The notes under the pieces: model-generated
Seen by the model: only the letters and a program-made list of their open reading frames with translations
What the model was told of the DNA's origin: nothing
The model's database searches: none
Part shown: positions 7,258-13,964 of the stretch, piece after piece
How positions within the stretch are numbered: position 1 is the stretch's first letter
Layout of the letters: every line of letters starts with the position of its first letter
From: Acetobacteraceae bacterium
GTDB lineage: Bacteria > Pseudomonadota > Alphaproteobacteria > Acetobacterales > Acetobacteraceae
Assembly (NCBI GenBank): GCA_027451405.1
Contig: DAIDJM010000056.1
Location: forward strand, 1-36,299
Direction of reading: 5' to 3'
DNA: 36,299 nucleotides
Position numbers and translations under genes: made by a program

Positions 7258-8256
7258 TCAGGCAAGCATCGCCGCGATGCCCGCCCGATCCACCGCCTCG
7301 ATCGTCGCCGGCGACCAGCGCGGCGTGCGGTCCTTGTCCACCACCATCGCCCGAACGCCCTCCGAGAAATCCGGGTGCCGCGTCACCGAGCGCGTGAGTT
7401 TCAATTCCGCGTCGAGACATTCCCGCAAGGTCCGCCGCATCCCCGCGCGCAGCAGCCCGAACGACCACAGCACCGCGCTCGGCGACGCCGCCCGCAAGGT
7501 CGCGATCGTGCGCGCGCCGAAGTCTCCTTCCCCCTCGAGCCGCGCCAGAATTGCCTCCACGCCGTCGGCCGAAAAGCACCGGTCGATCGCCGCCCGCTCC
7601 GACGCCCAGGAAAAAGGGGGAAGCTCTCGCGCGAACCCTGCGAGCACCCCGATCCCATCCCGCACGATCGCCTCCGCAAGCGCCGGCAGTTCCGCCCGCG
7701 GCACGAAATGCGTCGCCAGCCCCGCATGCACCGCATCCGGCCCGCTAAGCCGCATGCCGGTCAGCCCGAGATAAAAACCGAGCGCCCCCGGCAGCCGCGG
7801 CAGCAGATAACTGGCCCCCACATCGGGAAACAGCGCAATCCCGGTCTCCGGCATCGCGAACAGCGCATGTTCGCTCGCCACCCGCGCCTCGCCATGCACC
7901 GAAACCCCGATGCCGCCGCCCATGCACACGCCATCGATCAGCGACACCACCGGCACCGGATATTCCGCGATCACCAGATTGAGCGCGTATTCGGACGCGA
8001 AAAACGTCTCGATCGCGCCCGCATCGCCCGCGATCGCGGCCTCGCGCAGCGCCCGGATATCCCCACCCGCACAAAACGCCCGCTCCCCGGCCGCATCGAT
8101 CAGAACCGCATGCACGCCCGGATCGTCGCGCCACGCATCGAGCGCATCCGACATGGCCCGGATCATCGCCATATCGAGCGCGTTGAGCGCCCGCGGACGG
8201 TTGAGCGTGATACGGCCGACGCGACCCTCGCGCCTTGCCTGAACGGTGTCGGTCAC
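7258..8256 (-). CDS. 3-hydroxyisobutyryl-CoA hydrolase-like enoyl-CoA hydratase family protein
   Basis: Encodes 332 residues from a GTG start. The crotonase fold is clear: GRITLNRPRALNALDMAMI near residue 15, AFCAGGDIRAL around 60 (oxyanion-hole strand), CMGGGIGVSVHGEARVASE around 110 and FAMPETGIALFPDVGASYLL around 135. The PETGIALFPDVG segment, containing the family catalytic Glu, and the C-terminal helices are those of HIBYL-CoA hydrolases of valine breakdown rather than of simple enoyl-CoA hydratases. Length is slightly below the usual 345-380 residues but nothing essential seems missing. The cytosolic reaction would be release of 3-hydroxyisobutyrate and CoA. No other valine-degradation gene is nearby, so substrate is inferred from family only. 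No clear ribosome binding site precedes the GTG. Confidence 0.85.
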   Translation of the reverse strand: MTDTVQARREGRVGRITLNRPRALNALDMAMIRAMSDALDAWRDDPGVHAVLIDAAGERAFCAGGDIRALREAAIAGDAGAIETFFASEYALNLVIAEYPVPVVSLIDGVCMGGGIGVSVHGEARVASEHALFAMPETGIALFPDVGASYLLPRLPGALGFYLGLTGMRLSGPDAVHAGLATHFVPRAELPALAEAIVRDGIGVLAGFARELPPFSWASERAAIDRCFSADGVEAILARLEGEGDFGARTIATLRAASPSAVLWSFGLLRAGMRRTLRECLDAELKLTRSVTRHPDFSEGVRAMVVDKDRTPRWSPATIEAVDRAGIAAMLA

Positions 8257-8295
8257 GGCGTGGGCTTAAATGATCCGATAAAGAAAGAAAAGAGT

Positions 8296-8319
8296 CTTCT
8301 TTTTCTGAAGAAAAAGAAG
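8296..8319. terminator. AT-rich hairpin, copy 2
   Basis: An 11-bp perfect stem, CTTCTTTTTCT / AGAAAAAGAAG with loop GA, the same stem as at 5934-5957. It lies between the start of the 7258-8256 gene and the end of the 8423-8869 gene, both on the minus strand, so it most likely terminates the latter or serves as a back-up. Confidence 0.7.
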
Positions 8320-8388
8320 CAAAAAGACTTTTGCTCCTATGGGCCTGAGCGGTCCAACCGCCCCGCGCTAAAGGAGCCAAAGTTTTTT

Positions 8389-8412
8389 GGTTCTTTTTTT
8401 CAAAAAAGAACC
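8389..8412. terminator. AT-rich hairpin, copy 3
   Basis: GGTTCTTTTTT (8389-8399), loop TC, AAAAAAGAACC (8402-8412). It lies 11 bases beyond the stop of the minus-strand membrane-protein gene at 8423, the position expected for its intrinsic terminator. Confidence 0.8.
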
Positions 8413-8422
8413 TCTTGGCTTT

Positions 8423-8869
8423 CTATCCGCGCGCCGTCGTCCCAAGATAACGCGCCGTCAGCGCCGCCAGCGCCAGCCCATACACATGCTTGCGCCCCAG
8501 CAACCGCCCCGCCGGCCGCAGCACGGCCGCCGCCGACATCGTCTCCTTCACCTGCGCCAGGCTGTGATCGCGGATATACCGCGCCTCATCGGCCACCGGA
8601 TCGCGTCCGCCGCCGGCCGCGATCAGCCCGAACACCGCGGTGATCACGATATCCACGCCGAGCACGATCATCACCGCGACGAACGGCGTCAGCTTCGCAT
8701 ATTGCACGAGCGCGATCGCGCCGCCGACATGCAGGCAGACCAGCACGGCGATCGCGAACACCGCCGCGATCGCCGCGTAAATCACCCGCCGCTGCGTGGT
8801 CTTGATCTGCCGCTTGACGAGCAGCACCTCCGCCTGCGCGGCGATGCGCATCAGCTGTGTGGTGCGCAT
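8423..8869 (-). CDS. YqjE-like holin-superfamily membrane protein
   Basis: Encodes 148 residues. A basic N-terminal helix (about 1-28) is followed by two membrane segments (about 30-52, YAAIAAVFAIAVLVCLHVGG; and about 62-84, FVAVMIVLGVDIVITAVFGL). A second amphipathic stretch and a C-terminal hydrophobic segment follow. AAGGGGGG precedes the ATG. It lies 21 bases behind the DUF883 gene on the same strand. The pair (DUF883 then two-TM protein) matches the E. coli yqjD-yqjE arrangement, in which the second gene is a holin superfamily III (phage-holin-like) inner-membrane protein of unclear role. Assignment rests on topology and context, since sequence identity to YqjE is not obvious to me. Confidence 0.65.
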   Translation of the reverse strand: MRTTQLMRIAAQAEVLLVKRQIKTTQRRVIYAAIAAVFAIAVLVCLHVGGAIALVQYAKLTPFVAVMIVLGVDIVITAVFGLIAAGGGRDPVADEARYIRDHSLAQVKETMSAAAVLRPAGRLLGRKHVYGLALAALTARYLGTTARG

Positions 8870-8890
8870 GGGCGCAGCCCCCCTTTTCGA

Positions 8891-9160
8891 TTAACGCGTG
8901 AGCCGGCCGAGCACGTATCCGACCGCGGCGGCGACGCCGATGGCGATCAGCGGCTGGTCGCGCACGCGCTCGGCCACCACGTCCGACTGATCCTCGGCAT
9001 ACTCGCGCGCTCGCCGCGCCGCCTTGGACGCGCGGTCCGCCGCGTCCGACAAAACCGGCGTCACACGCTCTTCCATGAGCTGATCCACCTGTGCGCGCAA
9101 TTCGCGGAGCTGGGCGCGGGTATCGTCGCGCATGTCGCGGATATTGTCATACGCGGCCAT
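8891..9160 (-). CDS. DUF883 (ElaB/YqjD-like) membrane-anchored protein
   Basis: Encodes 89 residues. A long charged amphipathic helix (about 5-65: RDDTRAQLRELRAQVDQLMEE and following) leads to RVRDQPLIAIGVAAAVGYVLGRLTR. This last segment is the C-terminal tail-anchor with glycine-zipper spacing that defines the ElaB/YqjD family; the 'RDxP' entry to the membrane segment is diagnostic. E. coli YqjD binds ribosomes and sits in the inner membrane in stationary phase. Whether that holds here is inference. GAGGAG precedes the ATG. It is first in a two-gene operon with the 8423 gene and divergent from the ABC ATPase gene at 9250. Confidence 0.82.
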   Translation of the reverse strand: MAAYDNIRDMRDDTRAQLRELRAQVDQLMEERVTPVLSDAADRASKAARRAREYAEDQSDVVAERVRDQPLIAIGVAAAVGYVLGRLTR

Positions 9161-9249
9161 GGTCGGGCACTCCTCACCTTTGTGGGGCGGTCGCCCTCGA
9201 AAACGCGCCCTGCTCGGATGGGTTGCCGCCCTCGCGCCGAAGGAGTCCC

Positions 9250-10329
9250 ATGGAAGAGCCGGTCCTGCGCGTCTCCGCGCTGAGCGGGCCCCGGCGCGGT
9301 GCGGTGCCGCTGGACGACATTTCGTTCACCGCGCCAGCCGGCGCGATGATCGCCGTGCTCGGCGGTCCGGCCAGCGGCAAAAGCGCCCTGCTCGCCCTGC
9401 TCGCCGGCGAGGCCGAACCCACCGCCGGCCAGATCACGCTCGACGGCGCCCCGCTCGACCGCCGCGCCCGCGCCGCGACGCCGATCGGCATCCTGCGCCA
9501 GCGCGACACGCTCGACCCGCGCCTCTCGCTCGCCGAAAACGTGGCCGAGCCGCTCCGCCGCGCCCGGCTCGACGCCGCCGCCCGCCGCGCCCTCGCCGAA
9601 GCCGCGCTCGACCTCGTGGAGCTCTCCGGCCCCGATCGCCGCCCCGAGGCGGCCACCCCAGCCGAGCGCCAGCGCGCCGCCCTCGCCCGCGCCACCATCG
9701 CCGCCCCGCGCCTCCTGCTGCTCGACGATCCGCTCGGCGCCCAGGATCCCGAATCCCGCCGCGCCGCGCTTTGGATCCTCGAGCGCGTGCACCGTGTGAC
9801 CGGCGCGGTCACGATCCTCACCACCCGGGTCGCCGAGGAAGCGATGGCGCTCGCCGACACCCTGCTGGTGCTGCAAGCCGGCCGCCTGCTGCAAGCCGGC
9901 CCGCCCGCCGCGATCTACGAGCAGCCGCTCGACGCCCGCGTGGCCGCGCTGACCGGCCCCGCCAGCCTGCTCCCCGGCCATCTGATCGAGCTCGACGACA
10001 GCGGCGAAGCCCGGGTGCGCCTGCGCGCCGGCCTCTTGGTCGCCGGCACCGCGCGCGGCCCGCTCCGGGTGCGCGATTCCTGCACGCTCTGCCTCCGCCC
10101 CGAACGGGTCGCGGTCGCCCCGGTCGCGGCCTCCGACATGGGCGAGGGCGCGCTGGAGGCGACCGTGATCGGCGTCCTGCGGCTCGGCGATCAGTTCCGG
10201 CTCCGCCTGCTGCTCGGCGCCGGCGCCGAAATCGAGGCCGCCCGCCCGGCCGCGGCGGGTCTTCGCGGCCTCTCGCCCGGCGCCCGCGTCGCCATCGCCT
10301 GGCAGCCCTCGCACGCCCCGGTGTTTTGA
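9250..10329 (+). CDS. ABC transporter ATP-binding protein with degenerate catalytic motifs
   Basis: Encodes 359 residues, with AAGGAG 5 bases before the ATG. The architecture is that of a PotA/UgpC-like importer ATPase: nucleotide-binding domain about 1-235, then a C-terminal TOBE-like regulatory region (CLRPERVAV near 280). Walker A is intact (GGPASGKS, residues 38-45), and a Q-loop Gln near 84 is present. Other motifs depart from consensus. The signature LSGGQ reads ATPAE (135-139). The Walker B glutamate is Asp (LLLLDD, 155-160). The switch His is replaced, with TTRVAEEA at 191-198 where VTHDQEEA is usual, so Arg193 takes its place. ATP binding may persist while hydrolysis is doubtful. No permease or binding protein is nearby. 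The gene directly precedes rpoN-hpf, the place often held by lptB, but length and TOBE tail do not fit LptB. Confidence 0.82.
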   Translation: MEEPVLRVSALSGPRRGAVPLDDISFTAPAGAMIAVLGGPASGKSALLALLAGEAEPTAGQITLDGAPLDRRARAATPIGILRQRDTLDPRLSLAENVAEPLRRARLDAAARRALAEAALDLVELSGPDRRPEAATPAERQRAALARATIAAPRLLLLDDPLGAQDPESRRAALWILERVHRVTGAVTILTTRVAEEAMALADTLLVLQAGRLLQAGPPAAIYEQPLDARVAALTGPASLLPGHLIELDDSGEARVRLRAGLLVAGTARGPLRVRDSCTLCLRPERVAVAPVAASDMGEGALEATVIGVLRLGDQFRLRLLLGAGAEIEAARPAAAGLRGLSPGARVAIAWQPSHAPVF

Positions 10330-10384
10330 GCGGCGCGACGCGCCGCTGCTGTCGTTAACCCGTCTGCTGTAGTACCGTCGGCCC

Positions 10385-11875
10385 ATGGCGCTCGGGCCAA
10401 GATTGGAGTTCCGGCAGACGCAGTCGCTCGTGATGACGCCGCAGCTGCGTCAGGCGATCAAGCTTCTGCAATTCTCGAATCTCGATGTCGCGGCCTTCGT
10501 CGAGGAGGAGCTGGAGCGCAACCCGCTGCTCGAGCGCGAGGATCCGGAGGCGCGCGGCGATCCGCTGCCGGACGCGGCCGACTCGCCGCCCGCCCCCGCG
10601 CCCGAAACCGACCGCGCCGATCTCGCCGAGCTGGTCCGCGCCGGCACGCTCCCGGAACAGGATCGCGCGCCGCTCGACCATGAGTTCGACGGCTACGAGG
10701 CCAGCGGCCCAGCCGACGGAATGTCCTTCGGCCCCGGCGCCGGCGCCCGCGGCTTCGACACGGAAGCCCCCGATCTCGCCGAGACCCTCGCGACCCGGCC
10801 GAGCCTTCGGGAACATCTCGGCGAGCAGCTCCGCCTCACCTTCGACGATCGGGTCGACCGTCTGATCGCCGCCCACCTCGTCGCGCTGCTCGATCCCGCG
10901 GGCCGGCTCGGCGCCGAACCGGCCCACGTCGCCGCCGCGCTCGGCACCAGCCTCGAGCGCGTCGAAGCGGTGCGCCGGCGCATGATGGGCTTCGATCCGC
11001 CCGGCCTCTTCGCCCGCTCGCTCGCCGAATGTCTCGCGGCACAGTTACGCGAGAAGAACCGGCTCGATCCCGCCATGGCGGCGCTGCTCGACAATCTCGA
11101 CCTGCTGGCGCGGCGCGACATGCGGCGGCTCGCCGCGATCTGCGGCGTCGACCAGGACGATCTCGCCGACATGGCCGCCGAAATCCGCGCCCTCGACCCC
11201 AAGCCCGGCGCCGGCTGGGACAGCGCGGCGCTGCCGCCCGTGATCCCCGACGTGCTGATGCGCGCCGGCCCCGCCGGCGACTGGCTGCTCGAGCTCAATC
11301 CGGAAACCCTGCCGCGCGTGCTGGTGAACGAAACGCTCTCCGCCCGCGTCGCGCGCGACGGCGGCCGCGAGGCGCGCGGCTTCGTCGCCGAGAAACTCGC
11401 CACCGCCAACTGGCTCGTGAAGTCGCTCCAGCAACGGGCGCAGACAATCCTCAAAGTGTCGGCGGAAATCGTGCAGCGCCAGGAGGCGTTCTTCCGCCAT
11501 GGCGTGTCGCATCTGCGGCCGCTGATCCTGCGCGACATCGCGGACGCGGTTTCGTTGCACGAAAGCACGATCAGCCGGGTGACCTCGAACAAATACATCG
11601 CCACCCCACGCGGCGTGTTCGAGCTCAAATATTTCTTCACGACCGCGCTCGGCGGCACCGGCGGCGAGAGCCACAGCGCCGAAGCGGTGCGGCATCGCAT
11701 CCGGGCCCTTGTCGGCGCCGAGACGGCTTCCGACATTCTATCCGACGACGCAATCGTGGCTGCGTTGCGCAGCGAGGGCGTGGACATCGCCCGCCGCACC
11801 GTAGCCAAATACCGGGAGGCGCTGCGCATCCCCAGCTCGGTGCAGCGCAAGCGGGAGAAGGCCATCCCGGCCTGA
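10385..11875 (+). CDS. rpoN: RNA polymerase sigma-54 factor
   Basis: Encodes 496 residues, normal for RpoN. Region I at the N-terminus carries LEFRQTQSLVMTPQLRQAIK and LLQFSNLDVAAFVEEELERNPLLE, the Gln-rich activator-contact region. An acidic region II (about 55-135) follows. The core-binding domain is about 140-310. The helix-turn-helix is around 380-420 (HESTISRVTSNKYIATPRG). The RpoN box is ARRTVAKYRE near the C-terminus (about 469-478), which reads the -24 promoter element. The product directs transcription of enhancer-dependent genes (nitrogen, motility and others). No clear Shine-Dalgarno precedes the ATG. The gene sits 55 bases after the ABC ATPase gene and 43 before hpf, a conserved rpoN-hpf order in Alphaproteobacteria; ptsN, which often follows, is absent. 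Confidence 0.96.
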   Translation: MALGPRLEFRQTQSLVMTPQLRQAIKLLQFSNLDVAAFVEEELERNPLLEREDPEARGDPLPDAADSPPAPAPETDRADLAELVRAGTLPEQDRAPLDHEFDGYEASGPADGMSFGPGAGARGFDTEAPDLAETLATRPSLREHLGEQLRLTFDDRVDRLIAAHLVALLDPAGRLGAEPAHVAAALGTSLERVEAVRRRMMGFDPPGLFARSLAECLAAQLREKNRLDPAMAALLDNLDLLARRDMRRLAAICGVDQDDLADMAAEIRALDPKPGAGWDSAALPPVIPDVLMRAGPAGDWLLELNPETLPRVLVNETLSARVARDGGREARGFVAEKLATANWLVKSLQQRAQTILKVSAEIVQRQEAFFRHGVSHLRPLILRDIADAVSLHESTISRVTSNKYIATPRGVFELKYFFTTALGGTGGESHSAEAVRHRIRALVGAETASDILSDDAIVAALRSEGVDIARRTVAKYREALRIPSSVQRKREKAIPA

Positions 11876-11918
11876 CCCGCGCTCCGCCACGGGTTCGGGC
11901 TGGGGGTAGGAACGTCGC

Positions 11919-12503
11919 ATGGACATCAGCGTCTCGGGCAAGCAGGTCGATCTCTCCGACGCGCTTCGCACGCGCGTGATCTCGGGGCTCGACACGATCG
12001 CCTCGAAATATTTCGATAGCGCGCTGGAAGCGCACGTCACGTTCGGCCGCGCGCGCAGCTTCTTCACCTGCGACATCAACCTCCATGCCGGCCGCGGCCT
12101 GCTGCTGCGCGGCGAAGGCGAAGCCGGCGACGCCAATTCCGCCTTCGACGACGCCGCCGAACATATCGCCAAACGCCTGCGCCGCTACCGAAGGCGCGTG
12201 AACGAACACCATCGCGACCTCGCCAACCGCGAACGCCCGCAACGTGGCCGCGCCTACGTGCTGCAACCGGAATCCGCCGACCAGCCCCGCCGCGGCACGA
12301 TCAACGGAACCGAACATCCGGAATTCGCGACCGTCATCGCCGAAGCCCAGACCGAAATCGCCCGGCTCACCGTGGGCGAAGCCGTCATGCGCATGGACCT
12401 GGCCGACGCGCCGGTGCTGATGTTCCGCAATTCGGCCACCGAACGGTTCAACGTGGTGTACCGCCGCAGCGACGGGAACATCGGATGGATTGATCCGGGC
12501 TAG
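11919..12503 (+). CDS. hpf: Ribosome hibernation promoting factor, long form
   Basis: Encodes 194 residues with TAGGAA before the ATG. The N-terminal S30AE/RaiA domain (about 1-100) begins MDISVSGKQVDLSDALRTRV and includes VTFGRARSFFTCDINLHAG and a basic helix AEHIAKRLRRYRRRVNEHH. After a linker, the C-terminal dimerisation domain (about 135-194) has PVLMFRNSATERFNVVYRRSDGNIGWIDP. This two-domain form dimerises 70S ribosomes to inactive 100S particles in stationary phase. It lies downstream of rpoN and is probably co-transcribed. Copy 3 of the GC-rich hairpin element begins 15 bases after the stop and may terminate the operon. Confidence 0.95.
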   Translation: MDISVSGKQVDLSDALRTRVISGLDTIASKYFDSALEAHVTFGRARSFFTCDINLHAGRGLLLRGEGEAGDANSAFDDAAEHIAKRLRRYRRRVNEHHRDLANRERPQRGRAYVLQPESADQPRRGTINGTEHPEFATVIAEAQTEIARLTVGEAVMRMDLADAPVLMFRNSATERFNVVYRRSDGNIGWIDPG

Positions 12504-12517
12504 CGGGTTCGAAATTT

Positions 12518-12583
12518 GCCTCCGGCGGGCAGGGGCTTTGCCCCTGCACCCCACTGGGGCCGGTAGGCCCCAGACCCCGCCAC
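12518..12583 (-). repeat. GC-rich bipartite hairpin element, copy 3 (reverse orientation)
   Basis: Read on the minus strand it has the same layout as copy 1: GGGGTCTGGGGCC-loop-GGCCCCAG, then GCAGGGGC-aaa-GCCCCTGC, then GCCGGAGGC. Its outer 27 bases (12518-12544) are an inverted match, 26 of 27, to 13231-13257 on the other side of the DpnI-like gene. Confidence 0.75.
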
Positions 12584-12634
12584 GAACTGCTGTCCCCGCA
12601 CATCTCAGAGTTTCAGTCCATTGAGCGGGGCGCT

Positions 12635-13123
12635 TCATACCAACCGGACGAATGCGTCGCGAACGACCGTGAGATCATAAACGAAGCCTGTCCAGCCAGC
12701 CCGCCGGGCGTTACTGCTTAATGGCCTCCGCGGCTTGAACATTCCAGGCAGCTGAAGGTCTGCAGACAGGTAGTATATTGCATGTGCCGACCTGTCACGG
12801 GTCACTAAGACCAGAAATAAAGGGAAATAGATGGCGGCATCCATCCGTTGCCGCTGGGGGTTCCAAGCAGCTCCAAGTATGGAATCTGGTATCGCATCAA
12901 CTTGCTTCGTTGCGCTCGCCTTGACCTGGGAGAGATAACCACAGAAGTCGCAAATGAGATCGGCACATTTGAAATTCGGAGGCAAGCGAACAAGAGTTTT
13001 GCTACGTTTGCACCGAGGACATTTGCATTGTTTGGCGACAGTTTGCTCACCGAAAATGCCAAGTTTTTGCCGGTCGGTAGCCATCTCCAAATGAGGGTAT
13101 CGTGAAACCGAGGACGGCGCCAT
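12635..13123 (-). CDS. DpnI-like restriction endonuclease domain protein (solitary)
   Basis: Encodes 162 residues. An alternative start, Met14 (13084), gives the compact form MATDRQKLGIFGEQTVAK; neither start has a strong ribosome binding site, although GATGAGAA precedes the first. A zinc-ribbon-like set CxxC...CxxC (Cys35, 38, 58, 61) surrounds the catalytic region. Asp55 and QVK (Gln66, Lys68) fit a PD-(D/E/Q)xK nuclease core, with Gln where DpnI has Glu. The segment RRPLSSNARRAGWTGFVYDL closely resembles the end of the DpnI catalytic domain (RKPLAPTARRAGWIG in DpnI). The C-terminal winged-helix methyl-adenine reader of DpnI is absent. Family knowledge suggests a methyl-directed or Dam-replacing type nuclease; actual activity is unknown. 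GC content is clearly lower than its neighbours, no methyltransferase is adjacent, and inverted repeats flank it, all suggesting acquisition. Confidence 0.8.
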   Translation of the reverse strand: MAPSSVSRYPHLEMATDRQKLGIFGEQTVAKQCKCPRCKRSKTLVRLPPNFKCADLICDFCGYLSQVKASATKQVDAIPDSILGAAWNPQRQRMDAAIYFPLFLVLVTRDRSAHAIYYLSADLQLPGMFKPRRPLSSNARRAGWTGFVYDLTVVRDAFVRLV

Positions 13124-13163
13124 TTCTCATCGGAACCGTTCAAGAACGCCCCCGTGAACGGGA

Positions 13164-13257
13164 CCTGGGGCCCACTCGCCCCAGTGGGCTCGCCACCGTG
13201 TGCGCCATCGGTCCGAGCACCGTTGGCGAGGGGGCGAAGCCCCTGCCCGCCGGAGGC
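13164..13257 (+). repeat. GC-rich bipartite hairpin element, copy 4 (with internal insertion)
   Basis: Starts CCTGGGGCCCACTCGCCCCAG and ends GGGGGCGAAGCCCCTGCCCGCCGGAGGC in two hairpin halves, separated here by about 40 bases that include GTGCGCCATCGGTCCGAGC. That internal block recurs at about 33807-33825. The distal half is the inverted counterpart of 12518-12544. Confidence 0.7.
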
Positions 13258-13296
13258 GCACTTGCCCGACCCCCCACCCCCATGCTTTCACCCGAT

Positions 13297-13696
13297 GCGT
13301 CAGGTGGCCGGGCGGCCGCTGCTGCGGGTGACCGTGGTGGAGGAAAGTCCGGGCTCCACGGGAATACGGTGCCGGCTAACGGCCGGCGGGGGCGACCCCA
13401 GGGAAAGTGCCACAGAAACATACCGCCCGGACCCCCATGGGAAACCGTGGGATCGAGGGTAAGGGTGAAATGGTGCGGCAAGAGCGCACCGCGCCCCTGG
13501 TGACAGGGGCGGCAGGGTAAACCCCACCGGGAGCAAGACCGAATAGGGGTGGCGGGAGCCGTGAGGCTCCGGGGGCATTCCCGCCCCGCCGCCCGGGTTG
13601 GTCGCGCGAGGCGCGCGGTGACGCGCGTCCCAGAGGAATGGCCGCCGCCTCCCGGCTTCGGGGGGCACAGAACCCGGCTTACAGGCCACCTGGCGC
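13297..13696 (+). ncRNA. rnpB: RNase P RNA, bacterial class A
   Basis: This is the catalytic RNA of the tRNA 5'-maturation enzyme. The diagnostic conserved segments are present and correctly ordered: GAGGAAAGTCCGGGCTCC near the 5' end (about 13338-13356), AGGGTAAGGGTGAAA and GGTAAACCCCACCGGGAGCAA in the middle, and ACAGAACCCGGCTTACAGGC near the 3' end. The ends are set by helix P1: 13297-13309 pairs with 13684-13696 (nine perfect pairs plus a GU and three more pairs). Length of about 400 bases is normal for Alphaproteobacteria. It has no protein-coding overlap worth keeping. It lies about 270 bases upstream of mraZ, a frequent alphaproteobacterial neighbourhood. Confidence 0.96.
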
Positions 13697-13713
13697 TTCT
13701 CGTCTCCACAGAC

Positions 13714-13722
13714 TTATCCACA
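13714..13722 (+). promoter_or_regulatory. Single consensus DnaA box
   Basis: TTATCCACA, a perfect match to the DnaA-box consensus, lies between rnpB and the mraZ promoter. A single 9-base match in a window this size is expected by chance about one time in four, so a role in regulating the division cluster is only a possibility. Confidence 0.3.
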
Positions 13723-13854
13723 ACCCCCGCCGGCGGGCCCCGCGGGATAAACCGTTTCGGCTCCGTCACCCAAGGGTCCGGCCCTGCCTCCCCCTAAATC
13801 ATTCATACAGCTTTGTTTTTTATGATCACGCCGGATTTCAGGGCTGTAATCCCT

Positions 13855-13883
13855 TTGACGCCCATGCGCTCCCATGCTATCCC
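13855..13883 (+). promoter_or_regulatory. Putative promoter of the dcw operon
   Basis: TTGACG (13855-13860), a 17-base spacer, then TATCCC (13878-13883) preceded by TG at 13875-13876 (extended -10). It lies 82 bases upstream of the mraZ ATG and is overlaid by the MraZ-type repeats, which fits autorepression. Confidence 0.5.
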
Positions 13884-13894
13884 AAATCTGCCCA
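13861..13894 (-). promoter_or_regulatory. MraZ operator: four TGGG repeats at 10-bp spacing
   Basis: CCCA occurs at 13861, 13871, 13881 and 13891, that is TGGGN on the minus strand with exactly 5 bases between units. A degenerate fifth unit (CCCT) is at 13851. In E. coli MraZ is reported to bind TGGGN direct repeats separated by 5 bases upstream of mraZ. Here the same spacing is seen on the opposite strand and overlaps the putative promoter, consistent with repression of the operon by its first product. Confidence 0.75.
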
Positions 13895-13964
13895 TGACAC
13901 GGGGCCAGCGCCGGTTCATCCACCGGCCGCGCCGGCGGGGTTTGGGGAGGGCAGCCAGAACCGG

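Noticed and set aside
9061-10386. 441-residue minus-strand open frame opposite the ABC ATPase gene
   Set aside because: The composition is a mirror of the sense gene (Gly, Ala, Glu, Arg) with no motif, and the sense strand has a clear ribosome binding site and ABC motifs.
10385-10500. LptB as identity for the ATPase gene upstream of rpoN
   Set aside because: Position fits, but length (359 versus about 240 residues), the TOBE-like tail and the degenerate motifs do not match LptB, and no lptA or lptC is adjacent.
13140-13769. Open frames on both strands through 13102-13769
   Set aside because: They overlap RNase P RNA and the hairpin element. The RNA's conserved segments and P1 pairing explain the sequence.
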